From: Duganella sp. Root336D2 | Lineage (GTDB): Bacteria > Pseudomonadota > Gammaproteobacteria > Burkholderiales > Burkholderiaceae_D | Reading direction: 5' to 3' | NCBI RefSeq assembly: GCF_001425005.1 | Contig: NZ_LMDB01000035.1 | Span: 323,005-387,004 of the forward strand | Length of the DNA: 64,000 bases | Part shown: positions 8,210-17,273 of the stretch, in pieces | Position numbering within the stretch: the stretch's first letter is position 1 | Layout: each line of letters begins with the position of its first letter | The notes under the pieces: model-generated | What the model was told of the DNA's origin: nothing | Databases searched by the model: none | What the model saw: the letters and a program-made list of their open reading frames with translations, nothing else | Position numbers and translations under genes: made by a program

Positions 8210-8779
8210 ATGAAAAGAACCATAATGGAGACATTGGCGGCTGCCGTACTCGCCACCGGAATTGCACACGCAGCAGCATTACCTTTGCATGACGCCGTCA
8301 TCACAGCCACGTACAACGGCTCGCCCGACACCATCGTCGGCCTGGACCACCTGTTCCAGCTTGAACCAGGATCCAACACCACCGCGCTTGATCCATCCGG
8401 CACCGGCGTCGAGTTCCTCAGCGCCGACGCAATGTTCGGCTTCGATTTCGACGCCAGCGGCCTGTTGACCGTGATCGCGAACGCCGCCGTTACGCCCGGC
8501 AATTACCGGTTCCACTTCGATTTCGGCGATACCCTCGCCGCACCGCTTACCGCCTTCGAACTGCTCGATGGCAGCGGCATCGGCGGCCTGCCCGTCCTGA
8601 CGCTGGGCGCGAACGGCAAGTCGATCGATATCGACCTGACCGGCACCACCTGGGCGGAATTTGCCAGCATTACTGCGCAACTGGATGCTGCCGCCGTGCC
8701 GGAACCTGGCAGCGCCGCACTGATGCTTGGTGGATTTGCCGCGTTTGCGGCAAGCCGCCGCCGTACACGCCGCAGCTAA
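8210..8779 (+). CDS. PEP-CTERM anchor protein
   Basis: A secreted 189-residue protein starting at the ATG at 8210 after GGAG. It has a signal peptide (about 1-22, ending THAAALP-like AHAAALP), a beta-rich body with Asp/Gly turns, and a C-terminal PEP-CTERM sorting signal: VPEPGSAALMLGGFAAF followed by a basic tail SRRRTRRS. Such proteins are processed by an exosortase (EpsH/XrtA) and delivered to the envelope or extracellular matrix. The exosortase is not in the window. The pectinase gene follows 30 bases later in the same direction, so the two are probably co-transcribed. Confidence 0.85.
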   Translation: MKRTIMETLAAAVLATGIAHAAALPLHDAVITATYNGSPDTIVGLDHLFQLEPGSNTTALDPSGTGVEFLSADAMFGFDFDASGLLTVIANAAVTPGNYRFHFDFGDTLAAPLTAFELLDGSGIGGLPVLTLGANGKSIDIDLTGTTWAEFASITAQLDAAAVPEPGSAALMLGGFAAFAASRRRTRRS

Positions 8780-8809
8780 AGCAGCGCTCTTCCCCTCAAG
8801 GAGAATCAT

Positions 8810-11800
8810 ATGGAACTCAAAGGTTTCAGGACCGCGCTCGCCCTGCTTGCCGCGCTATCCCTGCCAGCCCACGCGGCCGACGATCCGGCGCGCGCTGTCG
8901 CACCGGCAGATGGCTGGGCAAGCCAGGCTGGCGGTACCGCCGCAGGTTCGGCAGCTATCACTGCACAAATCTACAGCGCTGCCAATCGCGCCCAGCTGGT
9001 GAACGCGATCAATAACGGCGGCACCAATCCCAAGATCATCAAGGTCACCGGCACCATCGACATGACCGAAGGCGTTCCGTACGCGAACACCGGCGACCAG
9101 GCCATTCGCGGTGCCATCCGCCTGAAAAGCAATACGACGCTGGTCGGCGCTGGAGCCGGGGCGGGTATCGTCAATGGCCATATCCAGCTTGTCGGCGTTT
9201 CGCAGATCATCATCCGCAACCTGAAGATCGTTGCACCCTGCGATGTCGGCCCTGTGTGGGACCCGAACGATGGCGCCAACGGCGCATGGAATTCGGCCTA
9301 CGACGCAATCGGCGTCTCCGGCTCCGACCATATCTGGATCGATCACAACACCTTCACCGATGCGCCGACGACGGACAACCTGCTGCCGACCGAAAACGGC
9401 CAGCTCAAGCAGTGCCATGACGGTGCCGTCGACATCACCAACGCATCCGACTACGTTACGGTCTCGTACAACGTCTTCGGGGAGCATCACAAGAACAACC
9501 TGATCGGCTCGAGCGACGGTGCCTCGGCCGACGAAGGCAAGCTGCGCGTCACCTTCAGCAACAACGTGTTCCGCAATGTTTCGAGCCGAGCGCCGCGCGT
9601 GCGGTATGGCCAGGTCCACCTGTTCAACAACTACTTCACCGGCAGCCGCGACGCCACGGTGTACGCGAACCTCTACAGCATTGGCGCCGGCTACAACTCG
9701 AAGATCCTGTCGCATTCGAATGTATTTGAAATTGCTGGCGCCCAAGGCTGCAGCAGCGTCGTGGTCAATCCGGGCGGCACAGCCACCGGCACCTTCAAGG
9801 ACGGCGGCTCGCTGCTGAATGGTACGCTGCTTGCCGGCTGCACCATCAATAATAACGTCGCGTGGACGCCGCCTTACACATATAGCGTGCGCCCGGTCTC
9901 CCTGGTGAAAGCCAACGCCCTGGCGCAAGCAGGTGCCGGTAAGCTGTCCACCAGCATCAGCGGCACAGGCGACACCAGCGGCACGCCAATCCTTACCCTG
10001 GCCTGCCCTTCGAGCGGCCTGTATTTCTGCGATGACTTCCAGTCCGGCACCTCCGCCAATTGGGACTTGCTGCCCGTGGCCGGCCCAAACGGCAGCTTCA
10101 GCGTCAAGGCGGAAGCGGTCGGCGCGACGAATATGCTGATGCAATACACCGCCGCCACGACCGGAGGCGTACTGGCCCTGTTGAAGCCAGCTGCGATGGC
10201 CAACGTGCCGAACGGCGACTACTTCGTCGAAGCCCGCATCAAGCCGCAAACCAATAGCACGACCGGCAACAAGCAGCTTTACCTGATCACCCGCTATATC
10301 AACGCCAGCAACTGGTATGGCGCCGGCCTGAACGTCCAGAACGCGAATACCAGCACCCAGGTCGAAATCGCCAAAATGCTGAACGGCGCACTGTCCCGGC
10401 CCAAGCAGGTGCGCAAGCCAATCAATATGGACTCCGTGTTCTACACCGTGCGCTTTGAAATGATCGGCAGCACGCTGACGGTCTATCTCGATGGCGAATC
10501 GCTGGGATCAGTGAGCGACACCGCTTTCAGCGCGCGCGGGCTGGTTGGACTGTACACCGCCAATAAATCCTTCCAGATCGACGACGTACGGATCGGCGAT
10601 CCAAACCTGAAGCCCTCGCAACTGACGCTGAACCCCGCCATAAGCAGCTATAACGCGGAAGCGGGCGATGCGCCATTGCAGCTGGCCGTTACCGCCCTCA
10701 AACCGGACGGCACGGCCGACAGCTTTAGCGCCAGCTCCAGCAACCCGGCGGTGCTGGCAGCCGGCGTCAGCGGCAACACGCTGGTACTGACGCCGGTTGG
10801 CGCCGGCAACGCCACGGTGCGCGTGACCAGCGACAGCGATCCAACGCTGGTGCGGCTGGTCAGTGCCGCCATCGGCGCGCAGTTCGTGCAGCCGACCCAG
10901 ACTTACGCGCTGGCCGACCGTGCTTCGCCTGCCGCGACCCAAGGAGCAGCCCACATTGATGCCAGCCTGCGCCTGGCATTCGACGGCACGCCGACTCTGG
11001 GCAGCAGCGGAACCATTCGCATCTTCCGCAAGATGGACGACGCGCTGGTCGACGTGATCAAACTGTCCGGCGAGAGCGATGAACTGGGCTACCCTGGCCA
11101 GGGCACCGTGCGCAAGGTGAATACCAACCCTGTCACCATCAGTGGCAACCTCGTGACGATCAAGCCGCACAGCGGCAAGCTCGCCTACGGCACCGAATAC
11201 TATGTGGCGATCGCGAATGGGGTGTTCAATGGCACCACGCTGGGCGGCACGCCGTTCGTCGGCATCGGCAAGCTCGGCAACTGGTCCTTCACCACCAGGG
11301 CCACGGTACCGTCCGGGCCGGACCTGGCGGTGGGGGCAGATGCGGGCAGCGACTTCGCCACCGTGCAAGGTGCACTCAACTTCCTGATGCGGAATGTGGA
11401 CAAGGCCTTGCCCGCCACGGTCACGATCCGCAACGGCAGCTACGACGAATTGCTCTTCCTGCGCGGAAAGGACAACGTAACCCTGCGCGGAGAAAGCCGG
11501 GACGGTACGGTAATCCAGTATGCCAACTACGACACCCTCAACCCCGGTACCGGCTCCAGCCAGGCGCCCGGCGCGAATGCCGCCGCTGGCGGACGCTCTG
11601 TCATGCTGGTGGAAACCTCCGACATGCTGGTGCTCGACACCCTCACCCTGCGCAACACTACCCTGCGTGCGGCCAACATCTCGGCGCAAGCGGAAACGCT
11701 CTACTTCAACAACGACAATGGCCGCCTGGTGGCACGCGACGCAGCCTTCTACAGCGAGCAGGACACGCTGAACCTGAAGGGTTGGTCCTGGTTCTACCGC

Positions 11801-12346
11801 ACACTGGTGGCAGGCAATGTCGACTTCATTTGGGGAGGCAGTCGCGCCGCCCTGTTTGAAGAAAGTGAAATCCGCTCGGTTGGCGACACTGCCAGCGCCA
11901 GCAGCGGCGGCTACATCCTGCAGGCCCGCGTGCCGAATGCCGCCGACAAAGGCTACGTGTTCCTGAACAGCCGCCTGACGCACGGACCCGGCCCGGGCCC
12001 CGCGCATGGCGACGTGCCAAACGGCGCCACCTACCTGGCGCGCAGCTCCGGCAACGCAAGCGTGTGGGACAACGTCGCCTTCATCAACTGCCAGATGGAT
12101 AGCCACATAGCCCCTGTCGGCTGGGCCGGCGCAGGCGTGAATGGCCAACCCGCAGCCAACCCGGCGGTTCCCAACGCCTCCAGCGGCTGGCGCGAATACG
12201 GCAGCACCGACCTGCTCGGCAATCCACTCAACCTCGCCCCGCGCGTCGGCGGCTACCAGCTCAGCGCCACCGACGTCGCCACCGGCTTCTCCACCCGCGC
12301 CCAGGTCTTCGCCGCCTACAACAACGGCGCCGGCTGGAACCCGTAG
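8810..12346 (+). CDS. Secreted pectate lyase (PL1)-pectinesterase (CE8) fusion
   Basis: A 1178-residue exported enzyme with a signal peptide (1-22, ending AHAAD). Domains in order: a PL1 pectate lyase beta-helix (about 45-370) with WIDHNTF and the RAPRVR motif (RxPxxR, 260-265); a lectin/laminin-G-like sandwich (about 400-600); an Ig-like module (about 605-690); a second Ig-like/SbsA-type module (about 695-835); and a CE8 pectin methylesterase (about 845-1165). The esterase keeps Q960, D985 (QDTL) and D1005 (VDFIWGG); the usual LGRPW is replaced by YLARS with R1078. It should demethylate pectin and cleave the resulting polygalacturonate in one molecule. The start ATG follows AAGGAGAATC. The gene ends just before a long hairpin. 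Confidence 0.93.
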   Translation: MELKGFRTALALLAALSLPAHAADDPARAVAPADGWASQAGGTAAGSAAITAQIYSAANRAQLVNAINNGGTNPKIIKVTGTIDMTEGVPYANTGDQAIRGAIRLKSNTTLVGAGAGAGIVNGHIQLVGVSQIIIRNLKIVAPCDVGPVWDPNDGANGAWNSAYDAIGVSGSDHIWIDHNTFTDAPTTDNLLPTENGQLKQCHDGAVDITNASDYVTVSYNVFGEHHKNNLIGSSDGASADEGKLRVTFSNNVFRNVSSRAPRVRYGQVHLFNNYFTGSRDATVYANLYSIGAGYNSKILSHSNVFEIAGAQGCSSVVVNPGGTATGTFKDGGSLLNGTLLAGCTINNNVAWTPPYTYSVRPVSLVKANALAQAGAGKLSTSISGTGDTSGTPILTLACPSSGLYFCDDFQSGTSANWDLLPVAGPNGSFSVKAEAVGATNMLMQYTAATTGGVLALLKPAAMANVPNGDYFVEARIKPQTNSTTGNKQLYLITRYINASNWYGAGLNVQNANTSTQVEIAKMLNGALSRPKQVRKPINMDSVFYTVRFEMIGSTLTVYLDGESLGSVSDTAFSARGLVGLYTANKSFQIDDVRIGDPNLKPSQLTLNPAISSYNAEAGDAPLQLAVTALKPDGTADSFSASSSNPAVLAAGVSGNTLVLTPVGAGNATVRVTSDSDPTLVRLVSAAIGAQFVQPTQTYALADRASPAATQGAAHIDASLRLAFDGTPTLGSSGTIRIFRKMDDALVDVIKLSGESDELGYPGQGTVRKVNTNPVTISGNLVTIKPHSGKLAYGTEYYVAIANGVFNGTTLGGTPFVGIGKLGNWSFTTRATVPSGPDLAVGADAGSDFATVQGALNFLMRNVDKALPATVTIRNGSYDELLFLRGKDNVTLRGESRDGTVIQYANYDTLNPGTGSSQAPGANAAAGGRSVMLVETSDMLVLDTLTLRNTTLRAANISAQAETLYFNNDNGRLVARDAAFYSEQDTLNLKGWSWFYRTLVAGNVDFIWGGSRAALFEESEIRSVGDTASASSGGYILQARVPNAADKGYVFLNSRLTHGPGPGPAHGDVPNGATYLARSSGNASVWDNVAFINCQMDSHIAPVGWAGAGVNGQPAANPAVPNASSGWREYGSTDLLGNPLNLAPRVGGYQLSATDVATGFSTRAQVFAAYNNGAGWNP

Positions 12347-12364
12347 CAACTCGCACCAGCCGAG

Positions 12365-12407
12365 CCCGTGTCACACCTTGGGGTCACACCCCAAGGTGTG
12401 ACACGGG
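12365..12407. repeat. Long perfect hairpin, related to the TTGGGGTCA repeats
   Basis: Arms of 19 bases (12365-12383 and 12389-12407) are perfect complements around a 5-base loop, TCACA. The left arm reads CCCGTGTCACACCTTGGGG. It follows the pectinase stop by 18 bases and may end transcription, although it has no T-run. Its centre CCTTGGGGTCA is shared with the repeats at 14696, 36519 and 48800. Confidence 0.75.
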
Positions 12408-12499
12408 CGCAGCCGTAAATCTTGCTGGCGGGGATTGTGTGCCGCCCTGCCTTCGCATCGCTTACCATAAGCTTTTGGCTATCGACCGAAAGGTATGCG

Positions 12500-13264
12500 A
12501 TGGAGCAAAAATGGCCGCAACAGATCTGGCTCGTGCGGCATGGCCAGAGTGCCGGCAACGTGGCGCGCGACGCCGCCACGGCTGCCAATGAGTTCCTGAT
12601 CGACATTGCCGAGCGCGATGTCGACGTTCCCCTCTCTGAGCTGGGCATGCGCCAGGCCGCCGCGCTGGCGCAATGGTTCGCGGCCCTGCCGCCTGCCCGG
12701 CAGCCCAATGTCGTGCTGTACTCCCCTTACCTGCGGGCCCACGCCACCGCGCAAGCCGTACTGCAATGCCTCGGCGCTGAAGATATGCTGGCCGTGGTCT
12801 CCGACGAGCGCCTGCGCGAGAAGGAATTCGGCATTACGGACCGGCTCACGCCACTGGGCATCGCGGATAAATACCCCGACCTGGCAGCGCAGCGCAAGCA
12901 CGTCGGCAAGTTCTACTTCCGTCCACCCGGCGGGGAAAGCTGGTGCGACGTGATCCTGCGCCTGCGCAGCGTACTCGACACCATCACCCGCGAGTACCGA
13001 CGCGAGCGCGTGCTGATCATCGGCCACCAGGTCATCGTAAACTGTTTCCGCTACCTGTTCGAACGGCTCGATGAAGAAGCCATCCTCGCCGTCGACCGCG
13101 CTGCCGACGTACCCAACTGCGGCGTCACCTCCTACCAGTTCGATCCGCAAGCGGGCAAGCGCGGCAAGCTGGTGCTGGAACTGGAAAACTTCGTCGCGCC
13201 GCTGAAAGAAAGCGGCACACCAGTCACCGACAAGCCGGACATCCCGGCCGCACCGAAACCATGA
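12500..13264 (+). CDS. Histidine phosphatase superfamily protein
   Basis: A 254-residue branch-1 histidine phosphatase (phosphoglycerate-mutase-like). The catalytic RHG lies in IWLVRHGQSAGN near residue 11. A second conserved Arg sits in YSPYLRAHATAQ, a Glu in REKEFG, and the second catalytic His in LIIGHQV near 175. The substrate cannot be told. The ATG at 12500, after AAAGG, starts the protein; upstream in-frame codons lack a ribosome site. Its stop overlaps the start of the NnrD gene by ATGA, so the two genes are translationally coupled. Confidence 0.88.
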   Translation: MEQKWPQQIWLVRHGQSAGNVARDAATAANEFLIDIAERDVDVPLSELGMRQAAALAQWFAALPPARQPNVVLYSPYLRAHATAQAVLQCLGAEDMLAVVSDERLREKEFGITDRLTPLGIADKYPDLAAQRKHVGKFYFRPPGGESWCDVILRLRSVLDTITREYRRERVLIIGHQVIVNCFRYLFERLDEEAILAVDRAADVPNCGVTSYQFDPQAGKRGKLVLELENFVAPLKESGTPVTDKPDIPAAPKP

Positions 13265-14184
13265 GCAACGTTCCGATCGAACTGAATCCTGCCCTGCTGC
13301 GCGGCTGGCCTTTGCCGCAGCCCGGCTTCGACGGCGACAAGGAAGCGCGCGGCCACGTGCTGGTGGTTGCCGGCTCGGCGGAAATGCCGGGCGCCGCCAT
13401 CCTCGCCGGTGAAGCAGCCCTGCGCGCGGGCGCCGGCAAGCTGACCATCGCCACCGCTGCCAGCGTAGCACCGCAAGTGGGTGCAGCCATCCCCGAAGCG
13501 CGCGTGATCAGCCTTGGCGAAACGCCGGCACACGGCTTCCAGGCCGACAGTACGCGGCGCCTCGCAGAGCTGGCCGGCAAAGCCGACGCCTTGCTGGTCG
13601 GCCCCGGCATGCAAGACGAGGGAAGTTGCGTCGAACTGGTGCAGCACCTGCTGCAGCGCTTCAGCGCCATCCCCATCGTGCTCGACGCCGCCGCCATGTG
13701 CGCCGTTCATCCGCGCGGCGAACCGCACTTGCTGGACGAAGCAGTCGATTGGGAGCATTTCCGCTTTCCCACGCCAGTATTGCTGACACCCCACGCCGGC
13801 GAACTGGCACGCCTGACAGGCGGGGTGCGCGAAAATATCGAGCAGGAACCGCAAGGCGCAGCGCAAACCGCCGCCGATCGCTGGAATGCCGTCGTTGCGC
13901 TGAAAGGCGCCACCACGGTGCTGGCGACGCCGGACGGCAAGCTGTGGCAGCACCAGGGCGGCAACGCCGGCCTGGCCATCTCCGGATCGGGGGATACCCT
14001 GGCCGGCATCATCGCCGGGCTGCTGGCTCGCGGCGCTTCACTGGAACAGGCTGCGGCCTGGGGCGTGGTGCTGCATGCGGCAGCAGGCGAACAACTGGCG
14101 CTGCGTTGCGGCCCACTGGGCTACCTGGCGCGCGAACTTGCAGCCGAAATACCGGCATTGTTGCGGGTACTGGCTGCCCAATGA
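13261..14184 (+). CDS. nnrD: ADP-dependent NAD(P)H-hydrate dehydratase
   Basis: A 307-residue ribokinase-fold enzyme (YjeF C-terminal domain/CARKD family). It repairs hydrated NAD(P)H with ADP. Motifs: GHVLVVAGSAEMPGAA near 30 and GAGKLTIAT near 60. The acceptor region is LVGPGM near 115. The metal/nucleotide part is TPHAGELARL near 178, and the ADP loop is ISGSGDTLAGIIAG near 240 with the catalytic Asp in GSGD. The partner epimerase domain (NnrE), fused in many bacteria, is absent, so it must be encoded elsewhere. It overlaps the histidine phosphatase by four bases. Confidence 0.92.
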   Translation: MSNVPIELNPALLRGWPLPQPGFDGDKEARGHVLVVAGSAEMPGAAILAGEAALRAGAGKLTIATAASVAPQVGAAIPEARVISLGETPAHGFQADSTRRLAELAGKADALLVGPGMQDEGSCVELVQHLLQRFSAIPIVLDAAAMCAVHPRGEPHLLDEAVDWEHFRFPTPVLLTPHAGELARLTGGVRENIEQEPQGAAQTAADRWNAVVALKGATTVLATPDGKLWQHQGGNAGLAISGSGDTLAGIIAGLLARGASLEQAAAWGVVLHAAAGEQLALRCGPLGYLARELAAEIPALLRVLAAQ

Positions 14185-14197
14185 AAGGAACTCCAAA

Positions 14198-14563
14198 ATG
14201 AACACCATGAGCAAAGCAGGCGCCCTGTTGCTGGGCGCAGCCCTGGCCACCGGCGTCGCCGGTTGCAAAAATCGCACGGAAGACACGTCACCGGCTCCCG
14301 TAACAGCAGCAGAAACCGTGCCCCCTGCAGCGTCACCGGCCACGCCGGCCCCGGCACCGGCACCGGTCACGCCAACAACGCCGCCTTCCGACACCACCAC
14401 ACCACCACCCGACACGACGGTGCCGCCAGCTACCGGCGCCACTCCGGGCACAAGCGGAACCAGCGGCACACAAGGCAACACCGGAGCCGGCCAGCCGCCT
14501 GCCTACGTGCCTGACAAGACCGACCAGAAGGACATGCAGCGCGACCGCCGTCCAACTTACTGA
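14198..14563 (+). CDS. Pro/Thr/Ala-rich lipoprotein
   Basis: A 121-residue protein with a lipoprotein signal (LATGVAGC, Cys at about 22). After the Cys it is almost entirely low-complexity: Pro, Thr and Ala repeats (APAPAPV, TTPPSD, TTPPPD), then Gly/Thr (GTSGTSGTQG) and a basic end DMQRDRRPTY. It probably forms a flexible stalk in the envelope; no domain is visible. The ATG follows AAAGGAAC. It lies 13 bases after nnrD in the same direction. A short further Pro/Ala-rich stretch continues out of frame to 14693. Confidence 0.72.
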   Translation: MNTMSKAGALLLGAALATGVAGCKNRTEDTSPAPVTAAETVPPAASPATPAPAPAPVTPTTPPSDTTTPPPDTTVPPATGATPGTSGTSGTQGNTGAGQPPAYVPDKTDQKDMQRDRRPTY

Positions 14564-14695
14564 TGCGGAGGCCGAGCCATGCCGACCTTCCGCCACGCTG
14601 GCGCCCCCAACTAGTGGGGCGGCGCCGGCAGACAGTCCAGCCGCAGTCCCCGGCACTTCCACGCCCCCCACCGGCCAGCAACCCGGCCGCTAGGA

Positions 14696-14734
14696 AAATG
14701 TCCACTTTGGGGTCAGGAACGAAAGTGGACATTT
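14696..14734. repeat. Dispersed palindromic repeat, copy 1
   Basis: Perfect 13-base arms AAATGTCCACTTT (14696-14708) and AAAGTGGACATTT (14722-14734) enclose the loop GGGGTCAGGAACG. It sits between two convergent genes and ends one base before the isoamylase stop codon. Near-identical copies lie at 36519-36601 (an inverted pair) and 48800-48838. It could serve as a two-way terminator or be a non-autonomous REP-like element. Confidence 0.85.
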
Positions 14735-14735
14735 A

Positions 14736-17036
14736 CTATTTCGCGATCAGGAGCAGCAGGCCGCGGCCGCACACGCCGTACACGTAGTTCTCGCCGCCGA
14801 TGAGGTCCTCCGCGCCAGGCGTGCGTACCTGGCCGGCGCCTTCGGCCCAGGGGCAGCTATCGGTCACGCGATACCAGCTCTTGCCCGCGCCCGGCCACGG
14901 CAGCGTGAAGTTCACATTGCCGCTCCAGCCATTGTAGGCGACGTAGATGGCAGAAGCGCTGTCGGCAAACTCACTGCCGTCGATGCGCCAGGCGATAGCG
15001 TGGCTATTGCTGTCGTTGAAATAAGCCGCATCGGCCACCGCGCCATCGGGCTTGAACCAGCGCAGTTGTTCCATCACATTGCCGTTGCCGTCCGTCGATG
15101 CATAGAAATTCGCAGGACGCAGCGCTGGATGGGCTTTGCGGAAAGCGGCCAGGCCTTTGGTGAAGGCCTGGAAATTGGACTGGTCCGCGCTCCAGCTCCA
15201 GTTCTGCCACGTGGCCGCGGAATCGAGGTTGTAGGGATTGTTATTGCAGTTAATGCTGCGCAGTGACTCATCGCCGCCCACCATCATCGGCACCCCGCCC
15301 GACAACAGCATCAACGCCATGCCATTGCGCGCCGCCTTGCGCTGCTCGCTCGCCACGCCGCCCTGGTCCCAGCTATTGTTATTGTCTTCGCCGCCATCGC
15401 TTGGACCATACGGCCAGGCCTGGCTGTTGTTCTTCATATTGCAGCTGTACAGGTCCTTGAGCGTAAAGCCGTCATGCGCGGTGATGAAGTTCACCGAATG
15501 CCATGGCTTACGCCCATCGTCGCCGTACAAATCGCTGGAGCCGGTAAAGCGCGTGGCCAGCGTGCCCGGCGTGATCGCCACCTGCCCCATCTTGTTCTGG
15601 TCCTGGCGGATCACGTCGCGGTAGATACCGTTCCATTCCGCCCATCCTGCAGGGAATCCGCCGACCTGGTAGGAGTTGCCACCGATCGCCCACGGCTCGG
15701 CAATGTGGTCAACGCCGCTGCCGCCGCTCGCAGCACGCGCCGGCAATTCCGCCACAATGCGGTTCAGCGCATTGCCGCTATCGGCTTTGTCGAAGTTGTA
15801 GCAGCCGTGCTGGCAGGTGTTGCCCAGCACCGATGCAAGGTCGTAGCGGAAGCCATCGACGCCCAGCTTGTCGCGCCAGTAAGCCAGCGAATCGACGATC
15901 AGGTTTTGCGCCACCGTGTTGCGTGTGTTGTAGTTACCGCCTACGCCGGTGTTGTCCCAGGAATTCTGGAAGTCGCTGGTCAGCGAGTAGTAGGTCGGGT
16001 TATCCAGGCCGCGCATGCCGTAGATGTTGTAGGTGGTCTTGTCGCCGGCATTCCACTGGCCGCCCTCGCCCGTGTGGTTGTAGACCACGTCGATATAGAC
16101 CTTGATGCCGTTGTCATGGAAGGCCTTCACCATTTCCTTGAACTCGCGGGTCGGGCCGCCAGCTGTCTTGTCGTAACTGTAGCGGCGATCCGGCGCGAAA
16201 TAGTTCAGGGTCATGTAGCCCCAGTAGTTGTCGCCCGTATTGGAATTCGGGTCGGCATCATTGGTATCGTTTTGCGTTTCCTGCACCGGCAGGAATTCAA
16301 CCGCGGTCACGCCAAGGCTTGCCAGGTATGGCGCCTTCATCCCCGCGCCTTTGTAGGTGCCGCGGTAAGCGGCCGTGATACCGCTGTCACTCTTCGTCAG
16401 CCCGCGCACATGGGCTTCATACACGATGTCGTCCTTGAAGGCGCGGGTTGGCTTGGTGCCGATCGATTGGCTGTCGCCCTGCAGTACGATGCCTTTCGGC
16501 GCGCTGCTGCCGCTGTCGACAGTGCGGTACAGGGCGCCGCTGGCGTAGATCGTGCCATTGCCCATGGTGGCGGTAGTCGGGTCGTGGCTGATCTCCAGCG
16601 CATAAGGGTCGGCCAGCAACTTGTTCGGGTTGAAGCGGTTGCCGTTGGCGTCAACGTCGGTGATGAAGCCTGCCGACGAACCCTTGGTCCAGGCCGCGTT
16701 ATAGGGCCAGTTCGCGCCCCAGGCTCGGTAGCCGTAATACACCGTATCGGTGATGCCGTAGCTGGCCAATTGGCTGCTGGTGACGTTCACGCTCCAGATG
16801 CCGCCGCTGCCAAGGGTCATCGGCAGGCTGGCCTTTTCCTGCTGCCCGGTGGCGGCGCTGTACAAGTACAGGTCGATGCGGGCGGCACGGCTGGAATAAA
16901 TCTTGAAGTTGATGCTGGATTTGGCGGCGTCGTAGGCGGCGCCAAGGCTGTTGGCATTGATGACGGCATGGATGACTGGACTCGCAAGCAAGGCGCAGCC
17001 CAGCATCGCCACCCGGAGGGCACGGCGAACTTTCAT
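14736..17036 (-). CDS. Secreted isoamylase (GH13_11)
   Basis: A 766-residue exported starch/glycogen debranching enzyme that cleaves alpha-1,6 branches. A signal peptide (1-24, ending VIHA) is followed by an N-terminal CBM48-like domain (about 27-200), the GH13 barrel and a C-terminal beta domain. It follows the Pseudomonas amyloderamosa isoamylase closely: SLGVTAVEFLPVQETQND, IKVYIDVVYNHT, DGFRYDLASVLGN (nucleophile Asp), AEPWAIGGNSYQVGGFP (acid Glu) and TAHDGFTLKDLYSCN (third Asp). The start has AGGGAGA upstream. A short palindrome, GCTACTGGTAGC, lies at 17070-17081 before it. The 3' end meets a dispersed repeat. Confidence 0.95.
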   Translation of the reverse strand: MKVRRALRVAMLGCALLASPVIHAVINANSLGAAYDAAKSSINFKIYSSRAARIDLYLYSAATGQQEKASLPMTLGSGGIWSVNVTSSQLASYGITDTVYYGYRAWGANWPYNAAWTKGSSAGFITDVDANGNRFNPNKLLADPYALEISHDPTTATMGNGTIYASGALYRTVDSGSSAPKGIVLQGDSQSIGTKPTRAFKDDIVYEAHVRGLTKSDSGITAAYRGTYKGAGMKAPYLASLGVTAVEFLPVQETQNDTNDADPNSNTGDNYWGYMTLNYFAPDRRYSYDKTAGGPTREFKEMVKAFHDNGIKVYIDVVYNHTGEGGQWNAGDKTTYNIYGMRGLDNPTYYSLTSDFQNSWDNTGVGGNYNTRNTVAQNLIVDSLAYWRDKLGVDGFRYDLASVLGNTCQHGCYNFDKADSGNALNRIVAELPARAASGGSGVDHIAEPWAIGGNSYQVGGFPAGWAEWNGIYRDVIRQDQNKMGQVAITPGTLATRFTGSSDLYGDDGRKPWHSVNFITAHDGFTLKDLYSCNMKNNSQAWPYGPSDGGEDNNNSWDQGGVASEQRKAARNGMALMLLSGGVPMMVGGDESLRSINCNNNPYNLDSAATWQNWSWSADQSNFQAFTKGLAAFRKAHPALRPANFYASTDGNGNVMEQLRWFKPDGAVADAAYFNDSNSHAIAWRIDGSEFADSASAIYVAYNGWSGNVNFTLPWPGAGKSWYRVTDSCPWAEGAGQVRTPGAEDLIGGENYVYGVCGRGLLLLIAK

Positions 17037-17069
17037 TAATGTCTCCCTATTCTTAGTTTATGTATTTTT

Positions 17070-17081
17070 GCTACTGGTAGC
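17070..17081. promoter_or_regulatory. Small palindrome upstream of the isoamylase gene
   Basis: GCTAC-TG-GTAGC, 34 bases before the isoamylase start on the minus strand. Its position fits an operator, but it is short and no regulator gene is adjacent. Two ACTACA hexamers lie further upstream, near 17115 and 17143. Confidence 0.2.
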
Positions 17082-17273
17082 GAGCTGATTCTGCTCCGCC
17101 GCTGGCGTTTACTCAACTACATTGAGGCCGCAATGATGTAATTGCACTACAAAAGCAAAATCTCCATGCCCCTGTTACACTCGTGCGCCGAGTCCGCGCC
17201 ATCATGTCCGTCGCCATGCTCACATTCGTCACCGGCACCATCGTCGACTGCGATGGCGGCTGGAAACTGGAAA

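Noticed and set aside
14564..14693. Pro/Ala/Thr-rich stretch in another frame after the lipoprotein
   Set aside because: It reads like a lipoprotein tail but has no start and is too repetitive to tell a remnant from chance.
15474..17039. Open frame of 521 codons on the plus strand
   Set aside because: Antisense of the isoamylase gene, which matches a known enzyme from end to end.
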